From NCBI GenBank assembly GCA_017937095.1, contig JAGBEG010000011.1, positions 1 through 64,000 on the forward strand: 64,000 nucleotides of DNA, given 5' to 3'. This DNA is from Roseburia sp. Its GTDB lineage: Bacteria > Bacillota > Clostridia > Lachnospirales > Lachnospiraceae. The position numbers and the translations under genes were made by a program. Below the pieces are notes generated by a model. It was not told the origin of the DNA, did not search any database, and worked only from the letters and a program-made list of their open reading frames with translations. Below, piece by piece: positions 44,907 through 52,675 of the stretch; position 1 is the stretch's first letter, and the number at the start of each line of letters is the position of its first letter.

Positions 44907-45559
44907 AAAATACGGACCGGCTGTACTGGCTGGGCAGATACAGCGAGAGGGTGTACACGACGATACGCCTGTTTGCAGTAAGCTTTGACGACATGATCGA
45001 CAATTATATTGACAGCTATGCGGACTTTTGTAAAAGTCTGGACATTCCCAATATTTATACTTCAAAAGAAAATTTTATTGAGCGCTATTGCTTTGATCCG
45101 GAGGACCCCAATTCCATCTATTCAAATCTTATGCGCGCCTACGATAATTGTGTGACGCTGCGGGAAGAGCTTGGAAGCGAGACAGTTTCTTACATCCAGC
45201 TCGCGGTATATGAGATGCAGCGCGCGCGGATTTCCACCGCGCCGCTCATTGAGCTGCAGAAGGTTGTGGATAACATTCTTGCATTCTGGGGAATTGTGGA
45301 TGACTGTATCGACAGCCAGAATGTAAGGAATATCATTAAGATTGGAAAGCGGATCGAGCGTCTTGATCTGTACGGCAGGCTGCGTATGCCGCGCGAGGAA
45401 ATGCTGCGTGAGGTGCACCGCCTCTCGGGCAGGATAACGCAGACCCAGTTAAAGTACCGGGTGGATTATTTAAGGGAGATTGAGCGCCTTGTGGAGGATA
45501 CTGAGATTGACTACTGTACGGTGGTCATGAAGGTGGATCATCTGCTGGAGGAGAGCTGA
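44888..45559 (+). CDS. Alpha-E domain protein
   Basis: 223 residues, all-helical. The N-terminus VENTDRLYWLGRYSERVYTTIRL is the hallmark of the alpha-E family, and later RIERLDLYGRLRM fits a conserved helix. The family almost always accompanies circularly permuted ATP-grasp proteins and is thought to be their partner. It overlaps the preceding gene by 19 bases, indicating tight coupling. No enzymatic residue set is known. Confidence 0.92.
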   Translation: MGIISVENTDRLYWLGRYSERVYTTIRLFAVSFDDMIDNYIDSYADFCKSLDIPNIYTSKENFIERYCFDPEDPNSIYSNLMRAYDNCVTLREELGSETVSYIQLAVYEMQRARISTAPLIELQKVVDNILAFWGIVDDCIDSQNVRNIIKIGKRIERLDLYGRLRMPREEMLREVHRLSGRITQTQLKYRVDYLREIERLVEDTEIDYCTVVMKVDHLLEES

Positions 45560-45629
45560 GCTTTCATGGACTTTGTTCCGTATCAGCGGAGGTGTCAGAC
45601 GGCGCAAAAAGAGGACTTAAGGGGGAGCT

Positions 45630-46427
45630 ATGAAGGAACTGCATTTTTTATACGAGATGAACCTCGCATTTGATCGTCCGGTGGAAAAGCACCGCTTTAC
45701 CTTAAAATGCGTTCCGTGTTCGAGCAGCAGGCAGGAGATTTCCAAGCTCACAGTGGAGGTATTTCCAAAAGAGTTCTTATCGACCGATGAGGATTCTTTT
45801 GGAAATTACTGCATTTACGGGTATTCGGAAGGGATGCATGACCATTTTTCGGTGCGTGTAGAGGGCAGGGCGAAGACCGGGCTTGCCGCGTGGGAGCCGG
45901 CGCGCGAGGAGCACTGTATCGGAATGTATAAATATCAGACGGACTATACGAAGCCGGGTCCCGCGATCACGGCGTTTGCGGGGCGTTTTACCTTTGCGCC
46001 GGATATGAGCGGGTATGACAGGGCGCTTGCCTATATGAGAGAACTGCATGAGCGCTTTTCCTATGTGCAGGGCGTGACGGACATCCATACGACTGCCGAG
46101 GAAGCCATGGCGCAGGGCGAGGGCGTATGTCAGGACTATTCGCATATCCTGCTGTCGCTTTGCCGCATGGAACATATTCCCGCGCGCTATGTTGTAGGGA
46201 TGCTTATGGGCGAGGGCTTAAGTCATGCGTGGGTCGAGGTCTACAGCGGCGGACGCTGGATCGCGCTCGACCCGACAAACAATCTGGTGGTGGACGACCA
46301 GCACATACGGATTTCCGTCGGAAGAGATTATGGGGATTGTACGATCAATCAGGGGATTTTTGTCGGTCAGACGACGCAGACGCAGGAGGCGAAAGTGCTC
46401 GTCGAGGAGATATACTCCCCGGAATGA
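45630..46427 (+). CDS. Transglutaminase-like cysteine protease/amidase
   Basis: 265 residues, no signal peptide. The catalytic triad is visible: Cys in GEGVCQDYSH (about 166), His in SHAWVEVY (about 200), Asp in ALDPTNN (about 213). The N-terminal beta domain is the usual partner in this family. It probably cleaves or transfers the amide linkages made by the ATP-grasp ligase. ATG lies after AAGGGGGAGCT, 70 bases after alpha-E. Confidence 0.92.
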   Translation: MKELHFLYEMNLAFDRPVEKHRFTLKCVPCSSSRQEISKLTVEVFPKEFLSTDEDSFGNYCIYGYSEGMHDHFSVRVEGRAKTGLAAWEPAREEHCIGMYKYQTDYTKPGPAITAFAGRFTFAPDMSGYDRALAYMRELHERFSYVQGVTDIHTTAEEAMAQGEGVCQDYSHILLSLCRMEHIPARYVVGMLMGEGLSHAWVEVYSGGRWIALDPTNNLVVDDQHIRISVGRDYGDCTINQGIFVGQTTQTQEAKVLVEEIYSPE

Positions 46428-46526
46428 GGGGAAGAACAGGGGCAAAAGCCGTAAAGGGGCAATTCTGCCCCCAATTTATGATATGGAGGAAAGTAGCTGT
46501 TCGGAAATGCCAGAGGTGCTGAACAG

Positions 46527-47495
46527 ATGAAAGAAATTATGATACAGGATGTAGCAAAGGTAAGTCTCCCGGTAGATGAGACGCTTCGGATACGCAAGAA
46601 CCGCATCGCGCCGAAGGGCGGGAGCAGTGGGAAGCGCATCAGCGTTGTCACCGGAATACACGGAGACGAGCTGGAAGGACAGTATGTCTGCTATGAAATA
46701 ATAAGAAGAATAAACGAGCACCCGGAGTGTTTAAAGGGAACGGTGGATATTTATCCGGCGCTAAATCCGCTTGGAATTGATTCGGTCATGCGCGGGATTC
46801 CGGCGTTTGATCTGGATATGAACCGCATTTTTCCGGGGCGCGGGGACGGTGATATGAACGAGTATGTGGCGGCGGAAATTATCCGTGATCTGGAAGGCTC
46901 CGGTCTTTGTCTGGATATTCACGCGAGCAACATTTATCTGACCGAGATTCCGCAGATCCGCATCAATGAGCTGCACGAAAAGCAGCTCGTACCTTTGGCA
47001 AAGCTTTCGAATGTCGATTTCATCTGGGTGCACGGTGCAAGCACCGTTCTGGAATCCACGCTTGCCTACAGCTTAAACAGCCGGAACGTGCCGACGCTTG
47101 TTGTCGAGATGGGCGTCGGTATGCGCATTACAAAAGAATACGGGGATCAACTGACGGACGGGATTTTCCGGCTGATGCAGGAGCTTGGCATCTGGGAGGG
47201 GGAGAAAATTCCGGTACGGACGCCTGTGATTTCCAGAAATCCCGAGGAAGTAACCTTTTTAAATGCGCCGGTTTCGGGAATTTTCATCAAGGAGCTTTCC
47301 CACGGAACGCAGCTTGTACCCGGAATGAGAATCGGAAAAATTGTAAATCCTCTCTCTGGCGAGCTGCTTGGCGAAGTGACGTCGCCTGTGGAGGGCTGGC
47401 TTTTTACCGTGCGGGAGTACCCTGTCGTGGATCAGGGTTCTCTTGTGGCGCGAATCCTGACACAGATGACAGAAGACGGCGGGAGGGCAGAATAA
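46527..47495 (+). CDS. M14/succinylglutamate desuccinylase-like metallopeptidase (active-site intact)
   Basis: 322 residues. Zinc ligands are present: H and E in GIHGDELEG (about 44 and 47), H in LDIHAS (about 132); the catalytic Glu is probably in VEMGVG. MNRIFPG is the substrate-site Arg/Asn motif. It resembles the succinylglutamate desuccinylase/aspartoacylase branch and should cut a gamma- or side-chain amide. The C-terminal beta barrel (SPVEGWLFTVREYPVVDQGS) is typical. Its stop overlaps the paralogue start. Confidence 0.88.
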   Translation: MKEIMIQDVAKVSLPVDETLRIRKNRIAPKGGSSGKRISVVTGIHGDELEGQYVCYEIIRRINEHPECLKGTVDIYPALNPLGIDSVMRGIPAFDLDMNRIFPGRGDGDMNEYVAAEIIRDLEGSGLCLDIHASNIYLTEIPQIRINELHEKQLVPLAKLSNVDFIWVHGASTVLESTLAYSLNSRNVPTLVVEMGVGMRITKEYGDQLTDGIFRLMQELGIWEGEKIPVRTPVISRNPEEVTFLNAPVSGIFIKELSHGTQLVPGMRIGKIVNPLSGELLGEVTSPVEGWLFTVREYPVVDQGSLVARILTQMTEDGGRAE

Positions 47496-48427
47496 TGGAG
47501 CGGAAAGTATTATTTGAGATAAAAGGGCTGTACCGTGATGATTTCCGTGTGACCGGCTTTTCCTTTGGCGGGGGAGAGCCTGCGCTCTGTATCGTGGGCA
47601 GTATGCGCGGAAATGAGAACCAGCAGTTATACGCGTGTTCCGCGTTGATAAACCGCCTGATGGAGCTGGAACAGAAAGGGAGAATTGTGGAAAATAAGAA
47701 GATTCTTGTGATCCCGTGCGCAAATCCCTACTCGGTCAATATCAAGAAACGGTTCTGGAGCATCGACAATACGGACATCAACCGCATGTTTCCGGGCTAT
47801 GCGCTGGGCGAGACGACACAGCGTATCGCGGCAGGCGTGTTTGATGTCGTAAAGGATTATCCCTATGGGATTCAGTTCGCATCCTTTTATATGCCGGGCG
47901 CATTTGTGCCGCATGTGCGGATGATGAAGACGGGCTATGAGGATGTGGAGCTTGCAAAGCAGTTCGGGCTTCCGTATGTCGTACTGCACGACCCGCGCCC
48001 GTTTGATACGACAACATTAAACTACAACTGGCAGGTCTGGGAGACGCAGGCATTTTCCGTGTACACGACGAATACGGTGCGTGTGGACAAGGAGAGCGCG
48101 AATCAGGCGGTGGAAGCGATCTTAAATTTCATGTCAAGGCAGGGGCTGATCCGCTATCACGGCTATGACGGTTATGTGTCGCAGGTGATCGAGAGCGACG
48201 ATTTTATTCCGGTTCGCGCCGATGCGGCAGGCTTTTTTGAGAGTTTCGTAAAGGTCGGGGAAAAGGTGCGTAAAGGACAGCTTTTAGCGAGTATCTCTGA
48301 TACCTATATGGGCTGCGTCATCAGCGAGCTTCGCGCTCCGGTCGCGGGAACAGTCGGCTTTGTGCGCGACGAGCCGATGACGTATGAGGACACGGCGGTG
48401 CTTAAGCTGATCCGGAAGGAGGAGTAG
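47495..48427 (+). CDS. M14-like paralogue lacking zinc ligands
   Basis: 310 residues, aligned along its length with the previous protein (INRMFPG, C-terminal APVAGTVGFVRDEPMTYEDT). The first zinc His is Arg (SMRGNE instead of GIHGDE) and the second is lost (IQFAS instead of DIHAS). It shares the fold and the Asn-Arg motif but probably does not bind zinc, so a structural or regulatory partner of the active paralogue is likely. ATG overlaps the upstream stop by one base. It ends the operon. Confidence 0.85.
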   Translation: MERKVLFEIKGLYRDDFRVTGFSFGGGEPALCIVGSMRGNENQQLYACSALINRLMELEQKGRIVENKKILVIPCANPYSVNIKKRFWSIDNTDINRMFPGYALGETTQRIAAGVFDVVKDYPYGIQFASFYMPGAFVPHVRMMKTGYEDVELAKQFGLPYVVLHDPRPFDTTTLNYNWQVWETQAFSVYTTNTVRVDKESANQAVEAILNFMSRQGLIRYHGYDGYVSQVIESDDFIPVRADAAGFFESFVKVGEKVRKGQLLASISDTYMGCVISELRAPVAGTVGFVRDEPMTYEDTAVLKLIRKEE

Positions 48428-48532
48428 GGGAAGCAGAGCCTTTTAGATTTTGTTGTGATTTTATTTATCAAATGGTATAGTAAAAATAACAGATGCTATA
48501 CATCGCATACATTATCAGAAAGGTTTGAGGAA

Positions 48533-49204
48533 ATGCTTCAGAATTGTGCAGAAAGTCGTATCGTAAAAACCAATGAGATTGTAACGCTTTATCATGGCTC
48601 AAAAGCAGGAATTTCAGGTATGATTGCGCCCATCAGCCGTGATTGCTGTGATTTTGGGAAGGGTTTTTATATGGGAACAGACCGCATGCAGCCTCTTACA
48701 CTTATCTGCAATTATCCGAAAGCAAAACTATACACCTTGGGCGTTGATTTATCGGGTCTAAAAATCCTTGATTTAGAAGTTGGGTTAGACTGGGCATTGC
48801 TTGTTGCTTTCAATCGGGGAAAAATGGAATCCGTAAAGGGCACTTCCATTTATGAAAGATTTCAAAAAATGACGGATGGCTGTGACATGGTAGTCGGATA
48901 TATCGCAAATGACAGGATGTTTGTTGTGCTCGACCGATTCTTTAACGGAGAAATCACAGACACAGCACTTATCAATAGTCTTTCGGCACTCAAGCTTGGA
49001 AAACAATATGTGGCATTAACAGAAAACGCATGTAAAAGCATTCAGATTTTGAAAGAGCAGGAGATTTCCGGGAAAGATCGGGTTATGTTAAAAGAAGAAA
49101 GTGAGTCTAACCGTTCGAAGGGCATTGCTATGGCAGATGATATCTGCCGGAAATATCGTCGTGAAGGGCGGTTTTTCGACGAGATTTTAAAGGCGGGTGA
49201 GTGA
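48533..49204 (+). CDS. DUF3990 protein, ADP-ribosyltransferase-like (putative toxin)
   Basis: 223 residues from ATG 48533 with AAAGG 9 bases upstream; an in-frame GTG at 48455 would extend it but lacks a site. LYHGSKAGI, SRDCCDFGKGFYMGTD and VGYIANDRMFVVLDRFFNG are the DUF3990 hallmarks, and the H-G, Y and late Asp/Glu pattern is consistent with the ADP-ribosyltransferase-like fold I recall for the family. LSALKLGKQYVALTE also matches. Activity is inferred. The next gene starts one base after the stop, a toxin-antitoxin-like layout. Confidence 0.78.
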   Translation: MLQNCAESRIVKTNEIVTLYHGSKAGISGMIAPISRDCCDFGKGFYMGTDRMQPLTLICNYPKAKLYTLGVDLSGLKILDLEVGLDWALLVAFNRGKMESVKGTSIYERFQKMTDGCDMVVGYIANDRMFVVLDRFFNGEITDTALINSLSALKLGKQYVALTENACKSIQILKEQEISGKDRVMLKEESESNRSKGIAMADDICRKYRREGRFFDEILKAGE

Positions 49205-49205
49205 T

Positions 49206-49631
49206 ATGGCAAATCTGGGTCTGCAGAAACGACAGCTATGTGATATACAGGGACGTCTATTTGAGTTGGCAGTGAAAAACGGATACGATTGTCCTTCATT
49301 TGTAGATGTATTTATGAACAGCAAAGCCGCTGCCGCGCTCGATGATGTATATGACCGCTTGCAATGGGCGGGGGAAGAATACATTTTAGAAGAACTTGAT
49401 GAGGAAGTCGGCGGACTGAAAAAGGCAGGGGAAACGTATTCGACAGAAGTTATGTATTGGACTGGTTACACCTATCGTTATTGGCATTATTATACAGGAG
49501 AAAGCAGTAGGGAAATATATAAGATTGCCGGGGCAGAGACAATGAATGCGTGCTGGCTTGGTTTTCATACGCTGAGTGTGGAGATGGCGGTTGATAATCT
49601 GAAGGAAATCTTCCGGCAGAAGCTGCTGTGA
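49206..49631 (+). CDS. Unknown protein paired with DUF3990
   Basis: 141 residues from ATG 49206 directly after the DUF3990 stop; a GTG at 49197 is an alternative. Soluble, acidic, with YYTGESSREIYKIAGAETMN near the middle. I do not recognise the family, but its position makes it a possible antitoxin or chaperone for the DUF3990 protein. Confidence 0.62.
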   Translation: MANLGLQKRQLCDIQGRLFELAVKNGYDCPSFVDVFMNSKAAAALDDVYDRLQWAGEEYILEELDEEVGGLKKAGETYSTEVMYWTGYTYRYWHYYTGESSREIYKIAGAETMNACWLGFHTLSVEMAVDNLKEIFRQKLL

Positions 49632-49699
49632 GCTATATGGTAAGAGGGAAAACAGGCTCACAAAAAATCAAAATGCGCCTGTGGACAGTTAGAAGCCGC

Positions 49700-49728
49700 T
49701 TGTTCGCGGCGGGAAGATATGTTATACT
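49700..49728 (+). promoter_or_regulatory. Promoter of 33-residue peptide gene (module 1)
   Basis: TTGTTC (49700-49705), 17 bp, TATACT (49723-49728), followed by TTGGTTCAAC. The same promoter, with about 85% identity over 45 bp, occurs inverted at 51719-51747. Confidence 0.65.
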
Positions 49729-49774
49729 TGGTTCAACGAGTTAACCGACAAATCGGAAGTTGGAGGAAACTTAT

Positions 49775-49876
49775 ATGGTTGATTTTATTGTTAATCTGTT
49801 TGCAGAGATTGCTGACTTCTTTATTACTTTTTGGGTAGATAATGCTAGTGATAAGTTTGCGAAAAGAAATAAGTAA
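49775..49876 (+). CDS. 33-residue hydrophobic peptide
   Basis: ATG follows TTGGAGGAAACTTAT, a strong ribosome site 11 bases upstream. The peptide MVDFIVNLFAEIADFFITFW continues into a charged C-terminus ending KFAKRNK. One membrane-type segment covers about 2-21. It has its own promoter and terminator, so a real small membrane peptide is likely; a toxin of a type I system or a regulator are possible but unproven. Confidence 0.6.
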   Translation: MVDFIVNLFAEIADFFITFWVDNASDKFAKRNK

Positions 49877-49915
49877 ATTTCAGTTTATAAATCAAATTCA
49901 AAACTCAAAATAAAT

Positions 49916-49951
49916 AAGGCAGCGGGCAGGCATTGACTATCCCGCTGCCTT
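49916..49951. terminator. Terminator of module 1 (inverted copy at 51154)
   Basis: AAGGCAGCGGG and CCCGCTGCCTT pair perfectly around a 14-nt loop. The 67-bp region 49894-49960 is repeated inverted at 51146-51207. Confidence 0.75.
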
Positions 49952-50039
49952 GTCTGTTATTGTTCCATCTGCATCGTAAGCGTCAAAACATAAATACACT
50001 CTCGTACCGTTACATATTCAGAAGTAGCTAAGCTGCCCT

Positions 50040-50573
50040 TTAAGGAAAGGTGGTTTGTTTTTCCTTATACATCTGCCTGTCAGCGACCTCTAACATGTGC
50101 AGAAAAAGATCCGGCTCCCGCCGCGGAAAATCAGTATGTGCATAGCCCATGTTGATTTGAAGCGTAAGACTGGGACAGGAGGGAATACGGATTTTACTGA
50201 CTTTTTCCTGTAAAATAGGAATAAGGGCAGAAATCTCGGCAGTGCTACGATTTTTTAAGATAATCAGAAATTCGTCGCCTCCATAGCGGAGAACGTAGTC
50301 GCCGGGCGTTACTCCTTCATTCAGAGCATGTGCAACTTCCTTAAGGCAGCAGTCTCCGGTGAGATGACCGTAGTAGTCATTCAGCAGCTTGAAATGGGTG
50401 ACATCCGCCATGATAAAGGAAATGCTCTTAAGAAGTTCGCCGTTGTCGGAAGAGAGAAAAAGCTGCTCGTCAAAAATCCGGCGATTATAGACACCAGTCA
50501 GAGAATCCTTATATACTTTTTCCTGTAGCTGTTCAATCTGACGGAGCAGTTCGGCGACGTTTTCCTGTTTCAA
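50040..50573 (-). CDS. Soluble diguanylate cyclase (GGDEF)
   Basis: 177 residues consisting only of a short helix and a GGDEF domain: KDSLTGVYNRRIF, ADVTHFKLLNDYYGH and LRYGGDEFLI. The catalytic GGDEF is intact. The RxxD inhibitory site is absent (TPGD before the motif). No sensor domain is present, so activity may be set by the neighbourhood or by expression. It lies in the island framed by inverted modules, divergent from an XRE regulator. Confidence 0.9.
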   Translation of the reverse strand: MKQENVAELLRQIEQLQEKVYKDSLTGVYNRRIFDEQLFLSSDNGELLKSISFIMADVTHFKLLNDYYGHLTGDCCLKEVAHALNEGVTPGDYVLRYGGDEFLIILKNRSTAEISALIPILQEKVSKIRIPSCPSLTLQINMGYAHTDFPRREPDLFLHMLEVADRQMYKEKQTTFP

Positions 50574-50637
50574 TGGTAGCCTCCTGATAGATGGAAATTA
50601 TAGATGTTTTTATTTTAGCATGATATGTCGGAAAGTC

Positions 50638-50676
50638 AATCACTATAGTAATTAATATTGAATTACTATAGTGATT
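50638..50676 (+). promoter_or_regulatory. Perfect 16-bp inverted repeat upstream of XRE gene
   Basis: AATCACTATAGTAATT and AATTACTATAGTGATT, 7 bases apart, each with an ACTATAGT palindrome, then a T-run. A weaker ACTATAAGT lies at about 50707. Either an XRE operator or a terminator-like hairpin; the internal palindromes favour an operator. Confidence 0.55.
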
Positions 50677-50760
50677 TGTTTTTTTAGATGCCACATGGGA
50701 ATATTACTATAAGTACTTTCCAGTACGTTCTATTGTAATGGGAAAAGGGGGATATTTTTC

Positions 50761-51111
50761 GTGTGTGATAGTAAGAGGATTCAGATTGGAGAGCAGATAA
50801 AGTATTATCGTACGCTGAAAAATATGAGTCAGGAGAGCCTTGCCCTTTTAGCAGGGGTAAACCCTGCGTTTGTAGGTCAGATTGAGCGTGGAATGAAAAG
50901 TCCCACCGTAAATACCCTCCAGAAGATCGCGGGGGCACTGGAAATCTCGCTTGCGGAGCTGTTTACGCCAAAGGAGATGGAAGATGGGAATACTTCCGGG
51001 CGGGAGCTTGAGCTTCGGCACATCCAGTATTTGCTGAGGGATTTAAGCGATGAGGATGTGGCGGCAGTGACCCGGATTGTCACAGAAATTGTAAAAATAA
51101 AACATTCATAA
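50761..51111 (+). CDS. XRE-family transcriptional regulator
   Basis: 116 residues from a GTG at 50761. The helix-turn-helix IGEQIKYYRTLKNMSQESLALLAGVNPAFVGQIERG is Cro/CI-like, and residues about 75-116 form a short C-terminal helix (LSDEDVAAVTRIVTEIVK). Likely represses its own promoter and perhaps the divergent diguanylate cyclase through the 16-bp inverted repeat. Confidence 0.88.
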   Translation: MCDSKRIQIGEQIKYYRTLKNMSQESLALLAGVNPAFVGQIERGMKSPTVNTLQKIAGALEISLAELFTPKEMEDGNTSGRELELRHIQYLLRDLSDEDVAAVTRIVTEIVKIKHS

Positions 51112-51153
51112 AGGATAAAACCGTTCTTTGTACAATAATGCTTCATAACAGAC

Positions 51154-51189
51154 AAGGCAGCGGGATAGTCAATGCCTTCCCGCTGCCTT
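51154..51189. terminator. Terminator of module 2 (inverted copy of 49916)
   Basis: AAGGCAGCGGG (51154-51164) pairs with CCCGCTGCCTT (51179-51189). It is the reverse-complement copy of the module 1 terminator and lies between the convergent XRE and 51364 genes. Confidence 0.75.
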
Positions 51190-51363
51190 ATATCGAGTTT
51201 TGAATTTGTCCGATAAACCGGAAGCTATTTAAAAAAGTTTTCGTACGGATATGTCGGTTCTATAAATAGCGGTATATACTCAATATCGCTTTCTATTGAT
51301 AATCGCCTCGCTATCAATTCCGCTTTCTTACTCCGTTTAACTCCCCGATAAATGGAAATCTCT

Positions 51364-51669
51364 TTATATAGTAATATCCTTTAGACCGTCTATTGCAATA
51401 TCTAAAAGTTCAATATATTCCCAATAGTCTGATGGCAAATTAGAGATTTCATACATATCATTTTTATCGAAATGATATGCAATATGTTTTATGATTTGAT
51501 TTTGTATAAAATATAAATTCCTTAATTCACGGATTGTTACACTATCTAATGTCTGAACATAATTGCACAAATTCAAAATAGATTTTTGGTCAAATTTATT
51601 TTCTTCATGAAGAAAGTAAAGGAAACTTTGGTTTGTAGCATTTATATTATCATCTATGATATTTGCCAT
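51364..51669 (-). CDS. Small unknown protein of island (module 2)
   Basis: 101 residues from the ATG at 51669, AGAGAGA upstream; the frame is open to 51747 but the extra part overlaps the promoter. Soluble, Asn/Asp/Tyr-rich, no recognised motif. After its stop another 44 codons are open in a second frame down to a stop at 51225, with no standard start codon. This may be a frameshifted tail or a remnant. Confidence 0.6.
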   Translation of the reverse strand: MANIIDDNINATNQSFLYFLHEENKFDQKSILNLCNYVQTLDSVTIRELRNLYFIQNQIIKHIAYHFDKNDMYEISNLPSDYWEYIELLDIAIDGLKDITI

Positions 51670-51718
51670 TCTATCTCTCTTTTTCAAATCCCGATTTATT
51701 GGTTCGTTTGTTGAACCA

Positions 51719-51747
51719 AGTATAGCATATCTTCCCGCTGCGAACAA
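51719..51747 (-). promoter_or_regulatory. Promoter of module 2
   Basis: On the minus strand TTGTTC (51747-51742), 17 bp, TATACT (51724-51719), then TTGGTTCAAC. Inverted copy of the module 1 promoter. Confidence 0.65.
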
Positions 51748-51761
51748 ATGGCGCTCAAATT

Positions 51762-51837
51762 TTTTACATCCATTTTACATAGCCCATCCCGATTTTACAA
51801 AACATACCAGAGAGATTTTACAATCGTTTCATATGAT
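51762..51837 (+). promoter_or_regulatory. PHO box and promoter of GDPD operon
   Basis: TTTTACA occurs at 51762, 51773 (11 bp apart), 51793 and 51816, ahead of a -10 TATGAT (51832-51837). The first two boxes share the spacing of the boxes at 57807 and 62297 and fit PhoP (PhoB)-type repeats. Confidence 0.65.
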
Positions 51838-51880
51838 AAAAAAGAGAATCAGATGTGGAAGAGAAAGAAAGAGGGAAACG

Positions 51881-52675
51881 ATGGAAAGGACACTGGTATG
51901 GGCGCACCGCGGAGCAAGCGGATATGCGCCGGAAAATACACTTTTGGCGTTTGAAAAAGCAATCGAGCAGGGTGCGGACGGCATTGAATTGGATGTGCAG
52001 CTCACCAGAGACGGGGAGCTTGTCGTAATCCACGATGAGACGATTGACCGGACGAGCGACGGAACAGGCTGGGTGAAGGATTTTACCTATGCGAAGCTGG
52101 CGAGATACAACTTTAACAAGACGCACACACAGAGCGGGCGCGCCGTGATACCGACGTTAGAGGAGGTATACGAGCTGATGAAGCCGACGAGGCTGACCGT
52201 GAATGTGGAACTTAAGACAGGCGTCGTGTTCTACCCGGAGATCGAGGAGCGCGTGCTGGATCTGACTGCGCGCATGGGAATGGAAGACCGCGTGTGGTAT
52301 TCTTCCTTCAATCACTACACGATCCAGCGCATCAAGGAGCAGAACGGGGCGGCAAAGACGGGAATGTTATACAGTGACGGGATCATAAATCCGGTCAGCT
52401 ACGGCGCATATGTCGTGGGAGCGGACGCGATGCATCCGGCGCTTTATAACTTACAGTACCCGGGTTATATGGAGGAGTGCAGGAAGCACGGCAAGAGAGT
52501 ACATGTCTGGACGGTAAATAAGGAAGAGCACATGCGCATGGTATGTGAGCTGCAGGCGGACGCCATGATTACGAATTACCCGGATCGCGGGAAAGAGATT
52601 GCGGCGGAATACATCGATGGAAAGCTGACGCCTGAGCTGGTGCGGGTGATTCAGAATCAGGAGAAGGGCAGATGA
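51881..52675 (+). CDS. Glycerophosphodiester phosphodiesterase
   Basis: 264 residues from the ATG at 51881, cytoplasmic. HRGASGYAPENT and ELDVQLTRDGELVVIHDETIDRTS carry the catalytic His and Glu/Asp metal ligands, and VNVELK and HVWTVN are further family motifs. It releases glycerol-3-phosphate from glycerophosphodiesters. The four-base overlap (ATGA) with a lysophospholipase-like gene and the PHO boxes upstream suggest phospholipid phosphate recovery under phosphate starvation. Confidence 0.93.
   Translation: MERTLVWAHRGASGYAPENTLLAFEKAIEQGADGIELDVQLTRDGELVVIHDETIDRTSDGTGWVKDFTYAKLARYNFNKTHTQSGRAVIPTLEEVYELMKPTRLTVNVELKTGVVFYPEIEERVLDLTARMGMEDRVWYSSFNHYTIQRIKEQNGAAKTGMLYSDGIINPVSYGAYVVGADAMHPALYNLQYPGYMEECRKHGKRVHVWTVNKEEHMRMVCELQADAMITNYPDRGKEIAAEYIDGKLTPELVRVIQNQEKGR

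Noticed and set aside
48455-48532. Longer DUF3990 N-terminus from GTG 48455
   Set aside because: No ribosome site, and the sequence does not resemble the family or DUF3791; ATG 48533 is better.
49700-51747. Transposon flanked by inverted repeats
   Set aside because: The inverted copies are promoter and terminator regions, not element ends, and no transposase is present.
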